Shown here: one piece after another, positions 24,556-34,005 of the stretch
Layout of the letters: each line of letters starts with the position of its first letter
Position numbering within the stretch: position 1 is the stretch's first letter
Origin: a virus
Virus record (IMG/VR): IMGVR_UViG_3300025767_000052
Location: 1 to 38,230 of that record
Length of the DNA stretch: 38,230 nt
Direction: 5' to 3' (one strand)
Program-made: the position numbers and the translations under genes
Notes under the pieces: generated by a model
What the model saw: the letters and a program-made list of their open reading frames with translations, nothing else
What the model was told of the DNA's origin: nothing
The model's database searches: none

Positions 24556-26412
24556 TTATGCTCCTATTTGTGATTTAAGTGTTTCAACTTCTGCTGAAAG
24601 TTCTTGTATAGCTTTTACCATCATGGGTATTAAAGCACCATCTGCTAAATTTTGTATACCATCAGGAGATTCTCTCCAAATAGAATGACCTTCTTTTATT
24701 TCAGGGTGTGCATCTATTGCTGCTTTTACTTCCTGTGCTATAAACCCATGATTGGTTTGTTTAACTTGACCTTGTACTGGCTCATCTGAATCAGCATCAT
24801 AATAGTTTACAAACTCATCAGATATATCTTTTTTAGATTTCCAATTATAAGTGATAGGTCTTAAATCATTAATAAAAGAAAGTCCTGCTGTTGAGTCTAC
24901 AATGTTTTCCTTTAGTCTTTTATCAGAATGAGCAGACCAAGCAGTTGTACTTCCATTAAATACAATATGAACACCATTTCCGCTAACACCTAATGACCCT
25001 GTTGACCCTCCCTGCCCTAAAGCATAACGACCTATAACTAGTTCATCAGAAACAGTTCCAGATGAAAGTCTTGCATAAGCACCTATAACAGTATTATCAC
25101 TGCCTGATGTTAGATTATTTTGATAGTTTGCTGCCCTTTGACCAATAAGAACATTATCATAACCAGTACTAACACTACCACCAGCTTCGTAACCTACTGC
25201 TGTATTTTGTTGCCCAGTGCATAATCTAAGAGCATTATAACCAATCCCAGTATTAGCATTAACAGTAGTGGCAGTTGACAAAGCAATCGCACCAACTGCA
25301 ACATTATAAATTCCTGTGGTGTTTGCTTTAAGGGCATCTGCACCTATTGCAGTATTATCACTGCCTGTATTAGCAGCTAAAGCACCATTATTAGCACCAA
25401 TAGCAACATTACGAACCCCCGATATGTTTGCACCCAATGAACTGTACCCTATAGCTATATTATTTACACCTGTGGTGTTGGCGTCTAGTGCATAAGGACC
25501 AATAGCAACATTTTCAGAACCTGTGGTGTTTACTAATAAAGCATTTGTACCAACTGCTGTGTTGTTAGATGCGGTTGTGTTTGCTCCTAAAGCTGATGTT
25601 CCTACTGCTGTATTGTTTGCTCCTGTGGTGTTGGCATCTAAAGCAGCCCCACCCACGGCTGTATTTTGACTTGCTGTGGTATTTGCCGCTAAAGCATTCT
25701 GTCCTATTCCAACATTGAAAGTACCTGTGGTGTTTGCGGTTAAAGATAAATAACCAACTGCGGTGTTGTTAGAAGCTGTGGTGTTGCTTGCTAAAGAACC
25801 AAAACCCACTGCTGAGTTATTAGCACCTGTAGTATTACCCAGTAATGAGCTTTTTCCAAAGGCACTATTATAACTTGCAGTAGTATTGGCGGTTAAAGAA
25901 TTCATCCCTACGGCAGTATTGTTTCCACCAGTAGTAATCGCATCACCTGCAAGACCACCGATGAGTGTGTTTTGTACGCCTGTGGTTACTGCTTTACCTG
26001 CTTCATAACCCACTGCTGTGTTATAGGTATTTGTGGCTGAAGTAAAGTTTTGATTATATAGGGCGTTTTGTCCAATGGCTACGGATGCACTACCTTGTGT
26101 ATCTGCTGTTAAAGCACCTCCTCCGACACCTACGTTGAAGCTTCCTACAGTAAGGGCATCACCTGCTATGCTTCCATATATTGTGTTCCAACCCCCTGTG
26201 GTTAGTGCTGTTCCTGAACTAAACCCAACCACTGTATTATAATGACCGCTTGTTAAAGCTGCAAAAACATCTACACCTAAACCAACATTATAGTTAGCTG
26301 CATCAATCGTGCCTGTGGTTGTGTCTCCAATCATTATGGAGCCAGTGCCGAATGCTTTATAAGCTGGTATGTCTACATCTAAAACCGAGCTTGTTACTTT
26401 TGTTATTGCCAT
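24556..26412 (-). CDS. Tail fibre with 17-residue repeats and S74 chaperone (618 aa)
   Basis: Residues about 42-450 are a run of 17-residue units of the form N-T-A-V-G-x-x-A/S-L-x-A-N-T-T-G/A-x-x, resembling the left-handed beta-roll repeats of trimeric adhesin heads. The C-terminal S74 chaperone begins SDKRLKENI (Ser496, Lys501), with HGFIAQEV and a coiled-coil end (MMVKAIQELSAEVETLK). The Ser-Lys dyad predicts self-cleavage before Ser496. It is the first fibre gene after the tail-tube genes and a likely adhesin-type host-binding fibre. Confidence 0.88.
   Translation of the reverse strand: MAITKVTSSVLDVDIPAYKAFGTGSIMIGDTTTGTIDAANYNVGLGVDVFAALTSGHYNTVVGFSSGTALTTGGWNTIYGSIAGDALTVGSFNVGVGGGALTADTQGSASVAIGQNALYNQNFTSATNTYNTAVGYEAGKAVTTGVQNTLIGGLAGDAITTGGNNTAVGMNSLTANTTASYNSAFGKSSLLGNTTGANNSAVGFGSLASNTTASNNTAVGYLSLTANTTGTFNVGIGQNALAANTTASQNTAVGGAALDANTTGANNTAVGTSALGANTTASNNTAVGTNALLVNTTGSENVAIGPYALDANTTGVNNIAIGYSSLGANISGVRNVAIGANNGALAANTGSDNTAIGADALKANTTGIYNVAVGAIALSTATTVNANTGIGYNALRLCTGQQNTAVGYEAGGSVSTGYDNVLIGQRAANYQNNLTSGSDNTVIGAYARLSSGTVSDELVIGRYALGQGGSTGSLGVSGNGVHIVFNGSTTAWSAHSDKRLKENIVDSTAGLSFINDLRPITYNWKSKKDISDEFVNYYDADSDEPVQGQVKQTNHGFIAQEVKAAIDAHPEIKEGHSIWRESPDGIQNLADGALIPMMVKAIQELSAEVETLKSQIGA
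25063..26289 (-). repeat. 51-nt coding repeats in the S74 fibre gene
   Basis: Array of 51-nt units encoding the N-x-A-x-G beta-roll repeats, about two dozen including diverged ones. Units near 25490-25760 share almost identical DNA, indicating recent expansion. Confidence 0.8.
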
Positions 26413-26418
26413 TTGTTG

Positions 26419-28023
26419 TTATCTCCTTCCTGAAGGTATAAAGTCTACATAGAGACCATTAATTGTATATGGAGGTTTTGTGTCCTCACTTATAAATGTA
26501 AAATTGTTACTGTGTCCACTACCATAAAGAGGTATTCTTGTTAAAGGACTTTCAGCTCCACCAAATATATTAGTTCCAAATATCGCTTCACCAAATAACG
26601 ATGGAGGATTAATCACACCTAAATCAAATAAATCTGGTGGCTGTGGTATATCTGTACTACCAAAGTCAAACCTAACTTGGACATCTGGTTCTACAACACC
26701 TTCAGCACTTGAAGAGACTTTGAGGTAGTGTAAAGTTTTTAAAGTTCCTAAATCACCATAGTCATAATCGGGTGTTGCATATCTTGCTAGAATGGAAGTG
26801 CCATCAAAAGTATTACCTGAATCGTGTATATACACATAACCTGTAGTAGACCCGTGATAATGCTCCTCAACTCCAACCTCATTAAACCCTGTTCCTATTT
26901 CTGTTACTTCTATTCCTCTTGTCTCTGACCATTCAAAACCGTTAGGTCTTAGTGTTCCTATGATACCACGTTGTTGACTTTCTTGTAGCGTAGTATCAGT
27001 ATAAAATAATCTATATTGTGACTTGTCTCTGTGTACCATGCTACTGATTGTGTAGCTGTTTATACCATTTGCAAGGTCTGTAAGCAAAGGCTGTATCTGT
27101 TTAGATATTGTTCCTAACTCAACGTCTCCAATTCTTGCAGTACCAGCAACTGTTCTCAGTCCGTCTGGTGCTAAGAAGATAAGGTCACCACCTATCTCTT
27201 GAATACTATAGCCACTTAAACAGCCTACGTTTTCTGCAACCGGTATAGTTGCTATGGTAGTATTATCGTTAATGTTTATAAGTTTGTGTATACTGTTTTC
27301 ACAAAAGATAAACAAATCTTCACGGAAACCTCTAATACCTACAACTCTATCTGAAATGGTTACTGTACCTGACCCAGTGCCTCCAAAGTCACTAGGAACA
27401 TTATTACGACTATAGTAAACGGTGTTCTCGTTGTCTTCAACACCAGCTGCTACTAAATGATGGTCGTGGCTTGTAATGTGTGTTACGCCTTTTGTATGTT
27501 CAACATCTATCTCTCCTGTAAAAAATGTTCTAGTGCTTAAAGCTCCTGTACCTTCCATTCTAAAACTAAAAGGTTTGTTGGCTCCATCGGCTATAATTAT
27601 TTCACCGTAGTCGTGTCCAGCACCTTCAAACATTGCAAATTGTATTTGTCCTTGTCCAGTTCTGGTTGTAACGCTTTTACCTGTAAAGGTTGCGTAATTA
27701 TCACCACTACCTGCAGATAGTTTATTAATTTCTATCCACGTAATCCCATCTTGACTAAAATAAATGTTAGTACTTGCACAGGCTATAACGCCATCAGCAT
27801 AAGGTGTAACACCTAAAATAGTATCGGCACTTCCAGTTGGCTGTGTTGCATTAGCACCACCAAGCTTTTCAAAACCATTAATACGCCTATACCCACCTTC
27901 AATAGAGACTTCAAAGTTTTTAAGTTCTCGAGCTACTCCGGGTGTTTTAAGTAAGTCTACTGAGTTAGCAGACTTAACTAGACCACCGGCACAAGCTACA
28001 GTATATGGTTGTGAACGTGGCAT
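26419..28023 (-). CDS. Tail tube/nozzle protein (534 aa)
   Basis: A long beta-rich protein starting PRSQPYTVACAGGLVKSANS, with PGVARELKNFEVSIEGGYRR (typical start of podoviral nozzle or stabilisation proteins) and an aromatic C-terminus (PPYTINGLYVDFIPSGRR). Size and position directly after the tail adaptor match T7 gp12-like tail tube B or P22-type plug proteins. No enzyme motif. Assignment by context and family resemblance. Confidence 0.7.
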   Translation of the reverse strand: MPRSQPYTVACAGGLVKSANSVDLLKTPGVARELKNFEVSIEGGYRRINGFEKLGGANATQPTGSADTILGVTPYADGVIACASTNIYFSQDGITWIEINKLSAGSGDNYATFTGKSVTTRTGQGQIQFAMFEGAGHDYGEIIIADGANKPFSFRMEGTGALSTRTFFTGEIDVEHTKGVTHITSHDHHLVAAGVEDNENTVYYSRNNVPSDFGGTGSGTVTISDRVVGIRGFREDLFIFCENSIHKLININDNTTIATIPVAENVGCLSGYSIQEIGGDLIFLAPDGLRTVAGTARIGDVELGTISKQIQPLLTDLANGINSYTISSMVHRDKSQYRLFYTDTTLQESQQRGIIGTLRPNGFEWSETRGIEVTEIGTGFNEVGVEEHYHGSTTGYVYIHDSGNTFDGTSILARYATPDYDYGDLGTLKTLHYLKVSSSAEGVVEPDVQVRFDFGSTDIPQPPDLFDLGVINPPSLFGEAIFGTNIFGGAESPLTRIPLYGSGHSNNFTFISEDTKPPYTINGLYVDFIPSGRR

Positions 28024-28026
28024 AAA

Positions 28027-28794
28027 TTAAAAGTATCGTCTATCGTCTGTCATTGAGCGAGGAGTTGGGTTTACCAAGTTAGACTTCATCATCCTCATCG
28101 CTTTCTTATAATCCTCCAAAGCAAAAGCTGCTTGTTGTGGACTTTCTTTAAACTGCCAAATGTAATAACGTGTTCTAGCAGTTATAACATTTGTGTATTG
28201 TTCTGGGAAGACTACTGTGTCTCCGTGTGCTACAAGCTTCGTAGGCTTTTCAAAAGCATAAAAGTGTATGTTGTAGACTTTATCAGGAATAGGACTTAGT
28301 CCAAATTTCCTAGCGTCTGGTGATTTAATAACAAACTGAGGCTCACCATAAGCCTGTGTAGATGCATCGTCTGCATTCTCACTGTCTCTGTAATATCTTT
28401 TCCAATCGGCTAAGTTTAAAAACTTTAAGCCTTTAGAGACATAAGGTGTTGTTTCACCTGCTACATTAATAGTTGTCAAATAAAAATCGTCCCAGTCTAT
28501 CGAAGCGTAATCATCTGCTAAACTAGAGCTACTAGCTTTTAACTCGTACCATCTGGTACCAGTTACAGAAGCTACGGTCACGTTTCCATAGAAGGGGTCA
28601 GTATCTCCAGACTCTGCAACAGCCAGAAAGGGCAACTGTGGTTCTTCATTTGCTATATCAAATATAGACTTGTTGATGGCATCCTTGACAAACTGTTGAA
28701 GTCCTACAGCGTTTGCAAAGTTTGCAGAAGTTAATGGTATTTCATTAAGTTCTCTAAGTACTTCGTTTGTTAAATCTAAGTATGTTGTTGCCAT
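28027..28794 (-). CDS. Head-tail adaptor / tail tube A protein (255 aa)
   Basis: Starts ATTYLDLTNEVLRELNEIPL, a common N-terminus of adaptor proteins (T7 gp11-like) in marine podoviruses, then helical followed by beta segments. It is the first gene after the capsid terminator, three bases before the nozzle gene, the usual podoviral order. Confidence 0.75.
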   Translation of the reverse strand: MATTYLDLTNEVLRELNEIPLTSANFANAVGLQQFVKDAINKSIFDIANEEPQLPFLAVAESGDTDPFYGNVTVASVTGTRWYELKASSSSLADDYASIDWDDFYLTTINVAGETTPYVSKGLKFLNLADWKRYYRDSENADDASTQAYGEPQFVIKSPDARKFGLSPIPDKVYNIHFYAFEKPTKLVAHGDTVVFPEQYTNVITARTRYYIWQFKESPQQAAFALEDYKKAMRMMKSNLVNPTPRSMTDDRRYF

Positions 28795-28802
28795 GTATAA
28801 TC

Positions 28803-28836
28803 CTAAAAAAAAGAGGAGGAGTCCGAAGACTCCCCC
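28803..28836 (-). terminator. Rho-independent terminator with UUCG loop after the capsid gene
   Basis: On the - strand a stem of nine pairs with one mismatch (left arm GGGGGAGTC, right arm GACTCCTCC) closes a TTCG tetraloop with a C-G pair and is followed by TCTTTTTTTT. It lies 12 nt beyond the capsid stop and just before the adaptor gene. It probably ends most transcripts after the highly expressed head genes, lowering tail gene expression. Confidence 0.9.
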
Positions 28837-28848
28837 AAGTTTGACTAA

Positions 28849-29823
28849 TTAGTCAATGATGTAGAATCCACCTACGATAGCTTCAGGTCTTAAAACCTTA
28901 GAACCATGTACGTGTAATCCACGAACGATATCACCAAATGATGATGGGTCTCTAATCACTTCAGTAGAAGTAATAGTTTGTGCAGTAGCACAAGCTGACA
29001 TGTGACCAGCCAAACATTTACCAGTAGCATTAGATACTGCTGGGATGTTGTTAGACTTGTACATGCTAAAGCCTCTTAGTTTACCACTTGATACTAGACC
29101 GTTTCTAATTGAACCTTGTCCACCGTTATAGTCGACAGATAGCAATTTAGAACCTGACTGAGATAGTTGCTCGTAGAAGTCAGGACCTGCAACAAACCAA
29201 CGACCTTCTTCAGGTACGTTTTGTTCGTCAAGTAGTCTTGCCATTCTAGCCATAACATCTAGTGGGTCAGTTTCAGAAGTAACACCCAAGTCAATTGCAC
29301 CAGCACCATCGTATGTGTTCGCAGCTAATGGAGTAGCTGAGTCAGCACCTAAAGTGTGATCTGGTCCAGATGTTGGTACTCCAGCAAACATAGTAGTTAA
29401 CACTGCTGAATCAAATGCATCTTTCAACGCATATGCAGCAGAACTAGAAGCTACTTCTTTAAAGTTAACATGCGACATTTTACTCTCAATATCATCTACG
29501 ATGAATTTAAAAGCTTTCGCAGTGTCAACAATAAGAGTATCCTCTTGGTCTGTTAGTACTGTTGCTGTGGTATCTTGTCCTCTCAAGTAATCAGTTACTG
29601 AGATAACAGGTTCTTTAATAATTTTAACAGAGTCTCCGTATCCTGAAATTTCTCCAGAATAGTCAGTGTTAGTGATTGCTTCTACAACCGATGCTTTCCT
29701 GAAAAAGTTAAGAACTTTCTTAGAATAAATCGAAGGTAGGAAGAAACCGTTAGTCTGACCGGAAACACTTCTGTCAAAATTTGATAATCCGGGTGATGAC
29801 CCTTCTTCAAAATATTGTGCCAT
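28849..29823 (-). CDS. Major capsid protein
   Basis: A 324-residue protein immediately downstream of scaffold and followed by a strong terminator, the usual place of the coat gene. Features include FFLPSIYSKKVLNFFRKASVVEAITNTDYSGE near the start, a region rich in small residues in the middle and a C-terminal VHGSKVLRPEAIVGGFY typical of coat proteins of T7-like marine podoviruses (HK97 fold inferred). A purine-rich AAAAGGAAAA precedes the start, which fits strong translation. Confidence 0.87.
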   Translation of the reverse strand: MAQYFEEGSSPGLSNFDRSVSGQTNGFFLPSIYSKKVLNFFRKASVVEAITNTDYSGEISGYGDSVKIIKEPVISVTDYLRGQDTTATVLTDQEDTLIVDTAKAFKFIVDDIESKMSHVNFKEVASSSAAYALKDAFDSAVLTTMFAGVPTSGPDHTLGADSATPLAANTYDGAGAIDLGVTSETDPLDVMARMARLLDEQNVPEEGRWFVAGPDFYEQLSQSGSKLLSVDYNGGQGSIRNGLVSSGKLRGFSMYKSNNIPAVSNATGKCLAGHMSACATAQTITSTEVIRDPSSFGDIVRGLHVHGSKVLRPEAIVGGFYIID

Positions 29824-29854
29824 TGTATTTTCCTTTTAGTTTAATGGTTAATAA

Positions 29855-30703
29855 TTATTTTGCAATTCTGCCTTCTTGCATGGCTTGACTTATCTCGGCT
29901 TCATACCGGTCAAACTCAGCCATAGACATCCTTGCAATTTCCCTTTCAGTCCAAATTTTATCTTGCTTCGGTTCAACAGCAGTCGTTTTAGTTGAAACCA
30001 TGTCAGCAGCGGATTGCTTAGACTGTTTAGAATTTGACTTCTTCGTTACAGAATCCACACCAAAATCTTTTTTAAATAAATCTAAAGCTCTCGAAGCTAG
30101 GTCAGCATCGTCAGCGTTGTTGTAAATCCAGTCTTGGATTGAACTCGGCTGTTCTTTTGCCCACCCGTGAAAGTCATCGCTGTTCTTGATATCCTCAAAG
30201 TCAGGATGCTTTTCCATCAGTCGCTTTTCAGCATTTTGACGAACTAACTCGGTCTCACGCTCTTGTAAAGATTCTAGCCTTTGTTCCAAAATTTTAGATT
30301 TCTCTTCGCTTTGCATGTGGGCTACAGTCTCTACTACTTCGTAAACATCAGGGTACTCTTGTCTAAACTTTTCTAAGTCTTCTGGAGATTTAGGAGCTTT
30401 ATAAGTCGGTCTATTTTTAATAGCCTCCTCAAGTAGCTGTTGTTCTCTAGACTTAAACTCATTTAGTTTTGAGTCATAATGCTTTTTCAAGTCATCGTAG
30501 CGTTTCTTGTAGTCTGGTCGCTTGTAAGGTTCATCCTTACTTGCTTCCTGTTCTACAGGTTCTTCTACGTTTTTTGAAGGTTTTGATTGGGGCTTATCAA
30601 AATAAACACCATTCGAATCTTCAAAGTCTTTCTCATCGTCAGTATGCCAAGATTTATTCATATTATAAGGATTGGCAGTTTCCTCTTGTACTTCAGTAGT
30701 CAT
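29855..30703 (-). CDS. Capsid scaffolding protein
   Basis: A 282-residue, highly charged, Lys/Glu-rich, mostly helical protein directly upstream of the coat gene. Long coiled-coil-like stretches (about 60-165) and a flexible acidic N-terminus are typical of scaffolds, which assemble the procapsid and then leave. A GGAG site sits ahead of the ATG. Confidence 0.75.
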   Translation of the reverse strand: MTTEVQEETANPYNMNKSWHTDDEKDFEDSNGVYFDKPQSKPSKNVEEPVEQEASKDEPYKRPDYKKRYDDLKKHYDSKLNEFKSREQQLLEEAIKNRPTYKAPKSPEDLEKFRQEYPDVYEVVETVAHMQSEEKSKILEQRLESLQERETELVRQNAEKRLMEKHPDFEDIKNSDDFHGWAKEQPSSIQDWIYNNADDADLASRALDLFKKDFGVDSVTKKSNSKQSKQSAADMVSTKTTAVEPKQDKIWTEREIARMSMAEFDRYEAEISQAMQEGRIAK

Positions 30704-30837
30704 ATTCTTCTCCTACGGGGGCTTCGTTCACAAGGTAGCTCTATGTCGACTAGAGGGCTTGTTTGTAAAGGTAGCCTTTCGGTTAATAAAAGATAAGGTG
30801 CCTATGACTGTAGGGTAGCCTTATCGGTTAAGTTTGT
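30704..30837 (-). promoter_or_regulatory. Leader with hairpin and direct repeats before scaffold
   Basis: A 134-nt gap, long for this compact region. On the - strand it contains a GATAAGG/CCTTATC stem (30792-30825) followed by TTTTATT (weak terminator or attenuator). It also carries two near-copies of an 18-nt element reading ggtagccttwtcggttaa on the + strand (30770-30786 and 30814-30831), with a third partial copy near 30733. It could be a processing site or promoter leader controlling scaffold and coat levels. No sigma70 consensus was recognised. Confidence 0.45.
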
Positions 30838-31779
30838 TTAGCTTCTAACGTAGTTCCTGTTAGAGAGCATTCCTTTTTTAATCTCATCGCCAACCAAATC
30901 TTGTTCCTCTTGCTGTGAAGCTTGAGCACCAACAGTAGTCTTAGTGACATTAATATTTTGTTGTGATGGTTTAACATCCCCACCAACAACAACAGTTTCC
31001 TCTTCTTCAGGCTGTCCACCTTCAGCTAAACCTTGTCTTTCTTCTGCTTTCATTTCTGCTTCTTTCATCATTGCCATTAAGTTGTCGGCTCCGATTTCTT
31101 CCACAGCTTTTGCAGTAAAGACAAATTCTCCATCAGATAACCTTGCGGGTATACTGTCAGAGACTCCTGAACCCGGACCTTCAACAGGACCAGACCCAGC
31201 AAATTCTTGAGCAACGTCTATGACTTTATCAAAAAGCATAGCAAGTTCCTCATCTTGTTCAAGTCTTGACATAAGCATATCTTCTTCTTCTTCTGATAAT
31301 GCTTCGTCAAGTATAAAATCTAAATAGTCGGTTTCCATTTCTTCGTCTGGAGCCATGTTCTCTTCAGGTGCTTCGTCCATCATCTCATCTTCTTCGTGTG
31401 TCGCACCCGGCATCACTGTACCGTCTGGCATAGTGTGTGTTGGCATGTCTTCTTCCATAACCATATCGTCTGCTAGTAATGAACCGCCTTCAGCTCTAAT
31501 AATTCTATTATCATCTTTAGGTATTGCAGGAGTTTCGCCTCGTAGTTTATTAAGTTCAAACTCTAATCCGTCAGGACCCATGCCCTCTTCAACTACTGCT
31601 TTATCAAAAGCTTGTTTAAATTCAGGAGAGTCTTTATCTGAAGTAAGTAAAGTGTTTGCAGTTTTATCACCTAAAACCTTTTTTAAATGCTTTCTTGTTT
31701 CCATTTGTTCTACTTCTTCTTCTGAAGGACCTGCAGCGTAACCCATTCTTACTTGATCATCATTTAATAAACCTTTCAT
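30838..31779 (-). CDS. Acidic head-associated protein (313 aa)
   Basis: A very acidic protein, with clusters of Glu/Asp/Met around residues 105-185. A conserved-looking motif (GPGSGVSDSIPARLSDGEF, then VFTAKAVEEIGADN) at about 197-230 recurs in portal-adjacent proteins of marine podoviruses. It sits between portal and scaffold. Its start overlaps the nested gene by ATGA. Function unknown; a head completion or internal scaffold role is possible. Confidence 0.65.
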   Translation of the reverse strand: MKGLLNDDQVRMGYAAGPSEEEVEQMETRKHLKKVLGDKTANTLLTSDKDSPEFKQAFDKAVVEEGMGPDGLEFELNKLRGETPAIPKDDNRIIRAEGGSLLADDMVMEEDMPTHTMPDGTVMPGATHEEDEMMDEAPEENMAPDEEMETDYLDFILDEALSEEEEDMLMSRLEQDEELAMLFDKVIDVAQEFAGSGPVEGPGSGVSDSIPARLSDGEFVFTAKAVEEIGADNLMAMMKEAEMKAEERQGLAEGGQPEEEETVVVGGDVKPSQQNINVTKTTVGAQASQQEEQDLVGDEIKKGMLSNRNYVRS

Positions 31780-32009
31780 ATTTCCTCTTTTCTAGTTATT
31801 GCTTCTTTAACCTGTAGGTCCAGTTGCTCTAGGCGTACCAGAGAATTCACTCTCCCCTGCAGCCGGAACATTTCCGATTCCGATGTTGCCACCGCCAGTG
31901 CCTGTAGGTCCAAGGTCTTGAGGTTGAGCAGGTGTTCCTGCAAGGCTTCCCATATTACCGGGTTGCCCGTTAGGGCTTTGAGCTTCAGGGCTAGTTGTTT
32001 GTCCAGCAT
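31776..32009 (-). CDS. Nested out-of-frame gene in the portal 3' end (77 aa)
   Basis: Its first 203 nt lie inside the portal gene in another frame; it then ends in an ATGA overlap with the 313-aa gene. A TAGGA sequence seven bases before ATG 32009 is a good ribosome site. The protein is helical and non-random in look (NPVIWEALQEHLLNLKTLDL, then FRLQGRVNSLVRLEQLDL), with the W-x-x-L and L-Q-G-R-x-x-x-L features I recall in small proteins after phage portals. The overlapped portal tail is low complexity (Pro/Gly/Gln/Thr), as expected if it is constrained by this frame. A shadow frame remains possible. Confidence 0.6.
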   Translation of the reverse strand: MLDKQLALKLKALTGNPVIWEALQEHLLNLKTLDLQALAVATSESEMFRLQGRVNSLVRLEQLDLQVKEAITRKEEI

Positions 32010-34005
32010 TTTGCATTCCTATTATTTGTGCCATTATAGCTGCTTCTTCAGGGTCGTTCAGAATTTCATCTGGGTCTAAGTCTAAGCTATAGGCTAGTTC
32101 ACTTACAAGTTTAGAAATCTTAACAAACGGAGCAATAGTTGGGTTTTGTGCAGTTTGTAAGAACATAGTCAATCTTTGACTTCGTACTTCTTTTTGCATC
32201 AAGCTATTAGTTCCTGTAGCTTTAACTTCTAAATCACCTTTGACATCTAACCCACCTTCAAAGAACTGCATGTTCCATTGAAAGAATGCTTCCCCTAGAG
32301 GTCTCAATAAAAAGTCATCAAGGTTTTTGACAACTGTTTTAACATTTAAACTTGATGCACCTAGTAACATAGACATGCCTGATGCAGTCCTTGTCATACT
32401 CTGTACGCCTGTTTGTCCGTGAGAATAACTAGGTATTCCTGTTTGTTCGTCTGCAAGTTGTCTAAACTTGTCAAACATCATCATATTTTCTGGTGCTGTG
32501 TTAGGGAACTTCAAGCCATGTATAGCTTGTCCCGGCATTCCAGCTTGTCTTCTAAAGATTTTACCCGGATATATTTCCATTGATTGTCCACCTACTAAGG
32601 CAGACTCATCTACATCAAAGACTAATGATCCAGCCATTGCTAGGTTATCTACAGCCATACGTGCATGACCATTCATAATCTGTTGAGAATCATCCATGTT
32701 CTCAGCTACACCAATTCCAAAGAAGTTGTAAGGGTTTCTTTCGTATGGGAAAGCGTGGTAAGGTAATCTATAAGGTGTAAATGGATTAACAACTGCTCTT
32801 AGCAATTGATTACCACACACCCACGCATTGATTTGAACTTCATCTAAATCATCAATTGATTCATCAAGTTCAATACCTACTTCACGTGCATACTCTGCAT
32901 CCATAATTCCCCAGTACTCAAGCACTTCAAAGTTTGATTCGTACTCGTCAGCTCTAGCATCATCTCTAAGTTGAGATTCAAAATCTTTTTCTTCGTAGTT
33001 TGGTCCTTCTTGTAAAGTTGCTCTAATAGCATCTTCATCAAAGTAAGGCATGTTACGAAGTTGTCTAAGTTGTGACTTGTTCATCTTGTGACGATGGACA
33101 ACATACTCACATTCTTCAATACTAGTAGCTGAAGGGTCGGGATAAAAATCCCAACAACTTACAAACTCAATTCTTGGTACTCTAACTTCTAAAGGATTAT
33201 AACTTCTTTCACCATCTTCATTGGTGTCCCATTTGTGAAGTTTCTTATTAAAGTTAAATGGTCCTTTTACAATCCCTGTGCCGAGCAGAGCAGATTCTAA
33301 AAGAGCATTTCTAATTTCTGATGAACCTTTAGATTCATCTATCTGGTCATGGATTAATTTTTCCATTCGTCTCGCAGCTTTCTGAGCTGGAGAAATTTCT
33401 AAAGCTGTAGGGATAGGACTAAAACCTTCAACCAGTTGGTCTTCTACTTTGTTTTCTAAACTATCTTCAAAGATACCTTTTTGAAAAGTAGCTCCCGGTT
33501 TAAGAACTTTTCCATCACCTTCATAACCAACATCGTAGGGATTATCTATTCTGTTACCAATATCATCTGGTAACTCTCCACCACCCATAGTACTTTCTAG
33601 TCCGGGTGCACCTACTTGTGTATCAAGGTAAGCATTAGCTACTTCACCTTCGGGTATTTTAGTTTCGGTAATACCTATTGGAAATTTACCTGTGCCAAAA
33701 ATAACATCAACTAACTGTCCAAAGGCTGCTAGTACTTTTGTTTTTGTAATCTTTACAAAGATACGAGACTTCTCTGAATCTCTAAACTTAACTGAGTTGT
33801 TATACAACCCTCTATAATTTGAGTAAGCTTTTAACCAACGTGTTTCGTCTGTTTGTCTAGCGTCTTCTGCTTGATGGAATCTATTTTTAACAACACCAGC
33901 AAGATTTTGTTTTTGACCAAGCTCTAGTGCTAAAGTTTTACCGGCTTCTCCTTCGGTTTCTTCGTATAGATTATCTGCTGTTAAGAATGTATTGTCTTCT
34001 GCCAT
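31807..34005 (-). CDS. Portal protein
   Basis: A 732-residue protein next to terL, at the dodecameric vertex through which DNA enters and leaves. Characteristic stretches include TRWLKAYSNYRGLY near the start, SCWDFYPDPSATSIEECEYV in the stem/wing region, YHAFPYERNPYNFFGIGVAENMDD, and the SYSHGQTGVQSMTRTASGM segment. The C-terminal 60 residues are disordered-looking Pro/Gly-rich sequence that overlaps the nested gene. Six bases separate it from the terL stop. Confidence 0.88.
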   Translation of the reverse strand: MAEDNTFLTADNLYEETEGEAGKTLALELGQKQNLAGVVKNRFHQAEDARQTDETRWLKAYSNYRGLYNNSVKFRDSEKSRIFVKITKTKVLAAFGQLVDVIFGTGKFPIGITETKIPEGEVANAYLDTQVGAPGLESTMGGGELPDDIGNRIDNPYDVGYEGDGKVLKPGATFQKGIFEDSLENKVEDQLVEGFSPIPTALEISPAQKAARRMEKLIHDQIDESKGSSEIRNALLESALLGTGIVKGPFNFNKKLHKWDTNEDGERSYNPLEVRVPRIEFVSCWDFYPDPSATSIEECEYVVHRHKMNKSQLRQLRNMPYFDEDAIRATLQEGPNYEEKDFESQLRDDARADEYESNFEVLEYWGIMDAEYAREVGIELDESIDDLDEVQINAWVCGNQLLRAVVNPFTPYRLPYHAFPYERNPYNFFGIGVAENMDDSQQIMNGHARMAVDNLAMAGSLVFDVDESALVGGQSMEIYPGKIFRRQAGMPGQAIHGLKFPNTAPENMMMFDKFRQLADEQTGIPSYSHGQTGVQSMTRTASGMSMLLGASSLNVKTVVKNLDDFLLRPLGEAFFQWNMQFFEGGLDVKGDLEVKATGTNSLMQKEVRSQRLTMFLQTAQNPTIAPFVKISKLVSELAYSLDLDPDEILNDPEEAAIMAQIIGMQNAGQTTSPEAQSPNGQPGNMGSLAGTPAQPQDLGPTGTGGGNIGIGNVPAAGESEFSGTPRATGPTG

